Source of the DNA: DASRTE01 sp050743145
GTDB taxonomy: Bacteria > Actinomycetota > Actinomycetes > Jiangellales > Jiangellaceae
Assembly (NCBI GenBank): GCA_050743145.1
Contig: JBOGDU010000251.1
Coordinates: 1 to 9,617, forward strand
Length of the DNA: 9,617 bases
Direction of reading: 5' to 3'
Of this stretch, positions 6,756 to 9,617 are shown piece after piece. Every line of letters starts with the position of its first letter. Positions within the stretch are counted from its first letter, which is position 1. The position numbers and the translations under genes are program-made. The notes below the pieces were generated by a model. That model did not search any database. It saw nothing but the letters and a program-made list of their open reading frames with translations, and was not told where the DNA came from.

Positions 6756-6773
6756 CGTACATGGGGTGGTACG
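6756..6773. promoter_or_regulatory. CGTAC-N8-GTACG inverted repeat upstream of the toxin-antitoxin genes
   Basis: A perfect 5-bp dyad with an 8-nt spacer lies in the gap between the divergent lyase-like and antitoxin genes. Centre-to-centre spacing of about 13 bp would suit a small dimeric DNA-binding protein such as the HTH antitoxin. It is about 105 nt before the antitoxin start, and chance is possible for arms this short. Confidence 0.2.
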
Positions 6774-6850
6774 CCATATCCTTCTGCTGCCCTCTCGCAT
6801 GCGTTCACGTTCGGGTGTGGCGAAGCGCCTTCTGCGTCAGAGCGCGACGC

Positions 6851-6856
6851 TAGATT
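6851..6856 (+). promoter_or_regulatory. Possible -10 element for the toxin-antitoxin operon
   Basis: TAGATT fits the TAnnnT pattern of a housekeeping -10 box in an otherwise GC-rich gap. It would start transcription near 6863, just before the GGAGGG ribosome-binding site. I see no convincing -35 box at the expected distance. Confidence 0.3.
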
Positions 6857-6864
6857 GAGATCAT

Positions 6865-6870
6865 GGAGGG
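6865..6870 (+). promoter_or_regulatory. Ribosome-binding site that sets the antitoxin start
   Basis: GGAGGG lies 8 nt before the GTG at 6879 but abuts or overlaps the GTG at 6870, so 6879 is preferred. Confidence 0.6.
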
Positions 6871-6878
6871 TGAAGGCC

Positions 6879-7532
6879 GTGGACGTTCGATTTGACGTTC
6901 CGCTGTACACAACTGCCGAAGCCGCGGCGCACCTTGGTCTTGCCCGCTCCACACTTCGGTACTGGATCGCTCAGCATGGCCTCGTCCACTCCGTTGCGCC
7001 GGAGAGTCCCCGCTCGGCGTCGCTGCCGTTCATCGCCATCGCTGAGGCACAGTTCATCCGCGGGTTACGGAACGCGGGCCTGACGTTCGATGCTGTGGCG
7101 GTCGGCATTCGCAGTGTCCGTAAGCATCTCGGCGTCGAATACATCATCCATCGCGACAGGCTTGCCCATGACGGGCGAGACATCCTTGTCAACCTTGCTG
7201 AGGGGGGAGCCGAGCCGGAATGGACACAAGCACGGGACGGGCAGGGCGGGATACCCGGAATCATCAGGCATGGCCTGCGCACGATCGAAGAGTGGGCAGA
7301 CGACGGATACCCCCAGCGGGTGAAGCTGCCAACCTACGGCGATGCCGATGTGATCGTTGACCCGCGCTTCGCGTTCGGGCAGCCGATCATCGACCGCAGA
7401 GGGGTCCGTGTGGAGGACGTCGCGCAAATGTTCCTCGCCGGCGACAAGATCGACACAGTGACCGCCGAGTTCGGCGTCGATCGGGAGACGGTCGAGTCGA
7501 TCGTTCGCGTCTATGCCCGGCGCGCCGCCTGA
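6879..7532 (+). CDS. HTH-DUF433 antitoxin of a VapB45/VapC45-like module
   Basis: A 217-residue protein that should bind and neutralise the toxin encoded next and repress its own operon. The N-terminal part, LYTTAEAAAHLGLARSTLRY (9-28), is a MerR-like helix-turn-helix. The C-terminal part (about 155-215) is a DUF433 domain: DVIVDPRFAFGQPIIDRRGV (157-176), VRVEDVAQMFLAGDKID (177-193) and FGVDRETVESIVRVY (198-212). This HTH + DUF433 pairing followed by a PIN-like toxin resembles M. tuberculosis Rv2018/Rv2019 (VapB45/VapC45), and the length is similar. It is much longer than classical VapB antitoxins. GTG 6879 is preferred because of its ribosome-binding site; the frame stays open upstream to 6717, but that part has no recognisable domain. 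It overlaps the toxin gene by 20 nt, as usual for coupled pairs. Confidence 0.8.
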   Translation: MDVRFDVPLYTTAEAAAHLGLARSTLRYWIAQHGLVHSVAPESPRSASLPFIAIAEAQFIRGLRNAGLTFDAVAVGIRSVRKHLGVEYIIHRDRLAHDGRDILVNLAEGGAEPEWTQARDGQGGIPGIIRHGLRTIEEWADDGYPQRVKLPTYGDADVIVDPRFAFGQPIIDRRGVRVEDVAQMFLAGDKIDTVTAEFGVDRETVESIVRVYARRAA

Positions 7533-7911
7533 CTTTCTCGTCGACCGCAGTCTCGGACTGCTTGCCATCCCGGCGCTCCTGCGATCGGCGGGCTACACCG
7601 TCCGAACTATTGACGACGTCTACGGCCCCGGCCAGGTACCGGACGTCGAGTGGATTCGCGACGCCGATGCGAGTGGATGGGTGGTCGCTTGCAAGGACGA
7701 CCGGATCCGCAGACGCCCAGCGGAGCGCCGGGCACTCGCTGCTAGCACATTGCGCGTGTTCTGCCTCACCGCTGGCAATCTCCAGAGTACTGAACAGGTC
7801 GAGCGATTCAGGACCAACCTTCCAGCCATCGCCAGGGTGATCGGGGAGCCCGGTCCGTGGGTGCGCGGCGTCTACGTCGACAGAATCGAGCTCCTCAAGC
7901 TCTACAGCTGA
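7513..7911 (+). CDS. VapC45-like PIN-domain toxin
   Basis: A 132-residue PIN-like protein, expected to be a metal-dependent RNase that inhibits translation when freed from its antitoxin. Acidic residues fall where PIN-like folds need them: Asp11 in FLVDRS (8-13), Asp34/Asp35 (TIDD), Asp44 and Glu46 in the PDVEWI segment (43-48), and Asp62 in ACKDDRI (59-65). The VDRS-to-PDVEW-to-KDD pattern is that of the VapC45 (Rv2019) group rather than classical VapC. The ATG lies within the end of the antitoxin gene, without a clear ribosome-binding site of its own, so translation is probably coupled. Its stop is 7 nt from the stop of the convergent ligase gene. The targeted RNA is not predictable. Confidence 0.78.
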   Translation: MPGAPPDFLVDRSLGLLAIPALLRSAGYTVRTIDDVYGPGQVPDVEWIRDADASGWVVACKDDRIRRRPAERRALAASTLRVFCLTAGNLQSTEQVERFRTNLPAIARVIGEPGPWVRGVYVDRIELLKLYS

Positions 7912-7922
7912 GTGACCCTCAG
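7908..7922. terminator. Small inverted repeat spanning two convergent stops
   Basis: CTGAG (7908-7912) and CTCAG (7918-7922) form a 5-bp stem with a 5-nt loop, covering the toxin stop and the ligase stop. This is a weak structure with no T-run; it is the only hairpin-like candidate for ending either transcript here. Confidence 0.2.
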
Positions 7923-7936
7923 ACCAGGTACTTGCG
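7919..7936 (-). repeat. Intact-gene copy of the 18-nt repeat (ligase 3' end)
   Basis: This is the last five codons plus stop of the ligase gene (R-K-Y-L-V-stop), the partner of the copy at 6685-6702. The nine bases CTGGTCTGA are identical in both, and the other nine differ only at three third-codon positions. Confidence 0.6.
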
Positions 7937-9406
7937 CAGAATCTTGCCGAGCGGGCTGCGGGGGATCTCCGCTCGGAACTCCACGATGCGGGGCACCTTG
8001 TAGACGGCCAGACGCGTCCGGCACAGACCGATCAGCTCCCCCCGCAGGGCTGCTTCGTCCGCCGACTCGGCGGGCACGACGACCGCCTTGACGATCTCCT
8101 CACCCAGTGTCCCGGCTGCGCCGACGACCACGACTTCGGCGACTCCCTGATGCTGTCGCAGGACGTTCTCGACCTCGACCGGGTCGACTTTGTAGCCACC
8201 GGTGGAGATGAACAGCTTGGTCCGGCCGGTGACGTACAGGTTGCCCGACTCGTCGACGTGCCCGAGGTCTCCGGTGTGGAACCAGCCGTCGCGGAACGCG
8301 TCGTTCGCCTCCGGCGCGACGCCGACGTAGCCGTCGGTCAGGGCCGGGCTCGTGAACGTCACCTCGCCGGTGGAGCCGGAAGGACGTGTCTCGCCCTGCT
8401 CGCCCACGATCGCGACCTCGATCCCCTTCATGGGACGGCCCACTGACGCCGCGGTGGCCGCCGCGTCCTCGTCGAGGTTGATGGTGACGGAGCCGGCCTC
8501 GCTGCAGCCGTACAACTGACGGACCTGTAGGCCGAAGCGGGCGGAGAACAGGTCGAAGGTCTCGCGGGCAAGCGGTGCGCCCGCCGTGAAACACAGCCGA
8601 AGCGAGCCGGCGGCACCGCGGTCGGCGCGGCGAGTCTCGGCCAGGGTCTGGACGACGAACGGGACGGTCGGGAAGACGGTTACGCGCTCCCGTGCGATGG
8701 CCTCGAGGGCGGCGTCGCGTCGGAACGGATCGAGCAGCACCATGGCTGCGCCGGACCGGACCGCTGCCAGCACGCAGTTGCCCAGGCCGTGCGCGTGAAA
8801 CAGGGCAACGGCAGTGAGTATCACATCGTCCTCGCTCACCCCAACCGTGTCGAAGAAGTGATCTGCCTCGTGTGCAAGATTGGACTGGGTGCGGACGATG
8901 CCCTTCGGAGTGCCTGTGGAGCCCGACGAATACGCGTGCAGTGCCGGCAGGTCCGGCGTGCAGACGTCGGCCGGGACGTCGTCGAGATCACGCGTCAGGT
9001 CGAACCCGACGACGTCGGCGACCCATGCCCCGTGCCCGGCCGCGGCCGCCCAGTTGGCGATGGCCGGCACCCGGGATGCGGTCGTGATGATGCCGGCCAC
9101 CTGTCGGTCGCGCAGGTAGAGGCCGAGCTCGGCCACGGTGAGCAGCGGGTTGAGCGGCACAGCAACGGCGCCGGTCGACACCACGGCGAGAAACGTCGTG
9201 ACGAATTCCATGTCGTTGCCGAGGACGATGCCCACGGCGTTGCCGGGCCCCACGCCGCGGCTGCGCAGTGCCCCGGCCCGGCGCTCTACATCGGCGGCGA
9301 CGTCGCCCCAGGTCCGGCGCCGGGAGGCATCGATGAGCGCCGGGCGACTCTCGAACCGTTCGGCGGTGCGGGCCAGCATCGCCGGCACCGTGAGGGCGGA
9401 GGTCAC
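7919..9406 (-). CDS. ANL-superfamily acid-AMP/CoA ligase (candidate aryl-acid ligase)
   Basis: Activates a carboxylic acid with ATP to an acyl-adenylate, then passes it to CoA or to a carrier protein. The 495-residue protein has all core motifs: P-loop YSSGSTGTPKG (159-169), LFHAHGLG (202-209), LYGCSEAG (298-305), WFHTGDLG (375-382) and the hinge GRTKLFISTGGYKVDPVEVE (394-413). The C-terminal PRSPLGKILRK (482-492) holds the catalytic Lys488. Its length matches stand-alone CoA/aryl ligases and is shorter than typical fatty-acyl-AMP ligases. The GTG at 9406 overlaps the stop of an ACP gene (GTGA), so transfer of the acyl group to that ACP is plausible. With the lyase-like gene nearby, 4-hydroxybenzoate is a candidate substrate, as for mycobacterial FadD22. 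The FHAHG motif also occurs in malonyl- and oxalyl-type ligases, so the substrate remains open. Confidence 0.88.
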   Translation of the reverse strand: MTSALTVPAMLARTAERFESRPALIDASRRRTWGDVAADVERRAGALRSRGVGPGNAVGIVLGNDMEFVTTFLAVVSTGAVAVPLNPLLTVAELGLYLRDRQVAGIITTASRVPAIANWAAAAGHGAWVADVVGFDLTRDLDDVPADVCTPDLPALHAYSSGSTGTPKGIVRTQSNLAHEADHFFDTVGVSEDDVILTAVALFHAHGLGNCVLAAVRSGAAMVLLDPFRRDAALEAIARERVTVFPTVPFVVQTLAETRRADRGAAGSLRLCFTAGAPLARETFDLFSARFGLQVRQLYGCSEAGSVTINLDEDAAATAASVGRPMKGIEVAIVGEQGETRPSGSTGEVTFTSPALTDGYVGVAPEANDAFRDGWFHTGDLGHVDESGNLYVTGRTKLFISTGGYKVDPVEVENVLRQHQGVAEVVVVGAAGTLGEEIVKAVVVPAESADEAALRGELIGLCRTRLAVYKVPRIVEFRAEIPRSPLGKILRKYLV

Positions 9407-9617
9407 CGGTCCAGTCGGCGGGCGACGTATCGGACGACTCCGTCGACGCTGCCGAAGTTGTCCACGACGACGTCGCGGTCGGGGATCTCGAGGTCGAACT
9501 CCTCCTCGAGGCCGACCACGAGGCTCAGGATCGCGATCGAGTCGAGCCCGGCGTCACGCAGAGGGACATCGTCGGCGATCGCCGATCGATCCCCCTGGAT
9601 CTTCAGCCGCTTCGACA
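9403..9617 (-). CDS. Acyl carrier protein (5' end outside window)
   Basis: The last 70 residues of a small carrier protein, with the phosphopantetheine attachment site in DAGLDSIAIL (Ser26 of the visible part). Helix II continues as SLVVGLEEEFDLEIPD (31-46), with the acidic face through which ACPs contact partner enzymes. The end VVRYVARRLDR is a normal ACP helix IV. The start codon is past base 9617. Since a typical ACP is about 80-90 residues, only a few residues are probably missing if it is free-standing, but the C-terminal domain of a larger protein is also possible. Its stop overlaps the ligase start as GTGA, so the two are made together, which supports this ACP as the acceptor for the acid the ligase activates. 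Confidence 0.85.
   Translation of the reverse strand, partial: SKRLKIQGDRSAIADDVPLRDAGLDSIAILSLVVGLEEEFDLEIPDRDVVVDNFGSVDGVVRYVARRLDR

Larger units (their letters stand above)
6685..7936. mobile_element. Candidate toxin-antitoxin islet bounded by 18-nt imperfect direct repeats
   Basis: The segment between the two copies of the ligase terminus (6685-6702 and 7919-7936) contains only the plus-strand toxin-antitoxin pair and its leader. The flanking genes on both sides run on the minus strand. Its coding DNA is less GC-rich: by hand count 34/60 G+C at 7141-7200 against 49/60 at 9241-9300 in the ligase gene. Repeats formed by the 3' end of a gene, one copy leaving that gene intact, resemble the attL/attR footprint of site-specific integration. 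No integrase or transposase gene is present, so a relic, or a gene-replacement event with chance similarity, cannot be excluded. Confidence 0.35.

Noticed and set aside
6717..6878. Longer antitoxin start
   Set aside because: The extra residues show no domain, and the stretch contains the candidate promoter and the GGAGGG that fits GTG 6879.
6215..6952. N-terminal extension of the sulfotransferase frame by some 245 codons
   Set aside because: It would overlap the whole lyase-like gene and part of the antitoxin gene, and would move the P-loop far from the N-terminus, where this family has it.
1..9617. tRNA, rRNA, CRISPR arrays, transposase or integrase genes
   Set aside because: No cloverleaf, spaced-repeat array or recombinase motif was found on either strand, including within the toxin-antitoxin islet.

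Overview
The window is GC-rich DNA with strong third-position G/C bias, GTG starts and short gene overlaps. This fits a high-GC actinomycete; genus and species cannot be read from the sequence. Nine complete genes, one truncated gene and one possible gene tail nearly fill it. The only sizeable gap is about 200 nt (6676-6878).

Left half, plus strand (1-5285): a nucleotide-sugar and glycosylation operon. It runs glucose-1-phosphate cytidylyltransferase (rfbF, makes CDP-glucose), an extended-SDR epimerase/reductase, two consecutive zinc-binding sugar C-methyltransferases of the NovU/TcaB9 type, and a GT2 glycosyltransferase. The first four are tightly spaced or overlap. Together they suggest a CDP-linked, probably C-methylated deoxysugar that is then transferred to an acceptor. 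The CDP-glucose 4,6-dehydratase such a pathway needs is not in the window.

Middle and right, minus strand (9617-5279): an ACP (truncated by the window edge), an ANL-superfamily acid-AMP/CoA ligase, a small protein resembling the chorismate lyase/DUF98 family (Rv2949c-like), and a PAPS sulfotransferase. Lyase + adenylating ligase + ACP recalls the mycobacterial 4-hydroxybenzoate starter supply (Rv2949c and FadD22). My working idea is a locus for a glycosylated, possibly sulfated, hydroxybenzoate-primed metabolite or lipid. The final product is inference.

The minus-strand run is broken by a plus-strand toxin-antitoxin pair (6879-7911): a MerR-like HTH + DUF433 antitoxin and a VapC45-like PIN toxin, in visibly less GC-rich DNA. 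It is flanked by two copies of an 18-nt sequence. One is the true 3' end of the ligase gene. The other lies immediately before the lyase ribosome-binding site, still reads R-K-Y-L-V-stop, and differs only at three synonymous positions. This suggests ligase and lyase were once adjacent and that the toxin-antitoxin islet entered at the ligase 3' end while leaving that gene intact.

The two convergent operons meet with a 7-nt overlap of coding ends at 5279-5285. Each is followed at once by a GC-rich hairpin lying inside the opposing gene.
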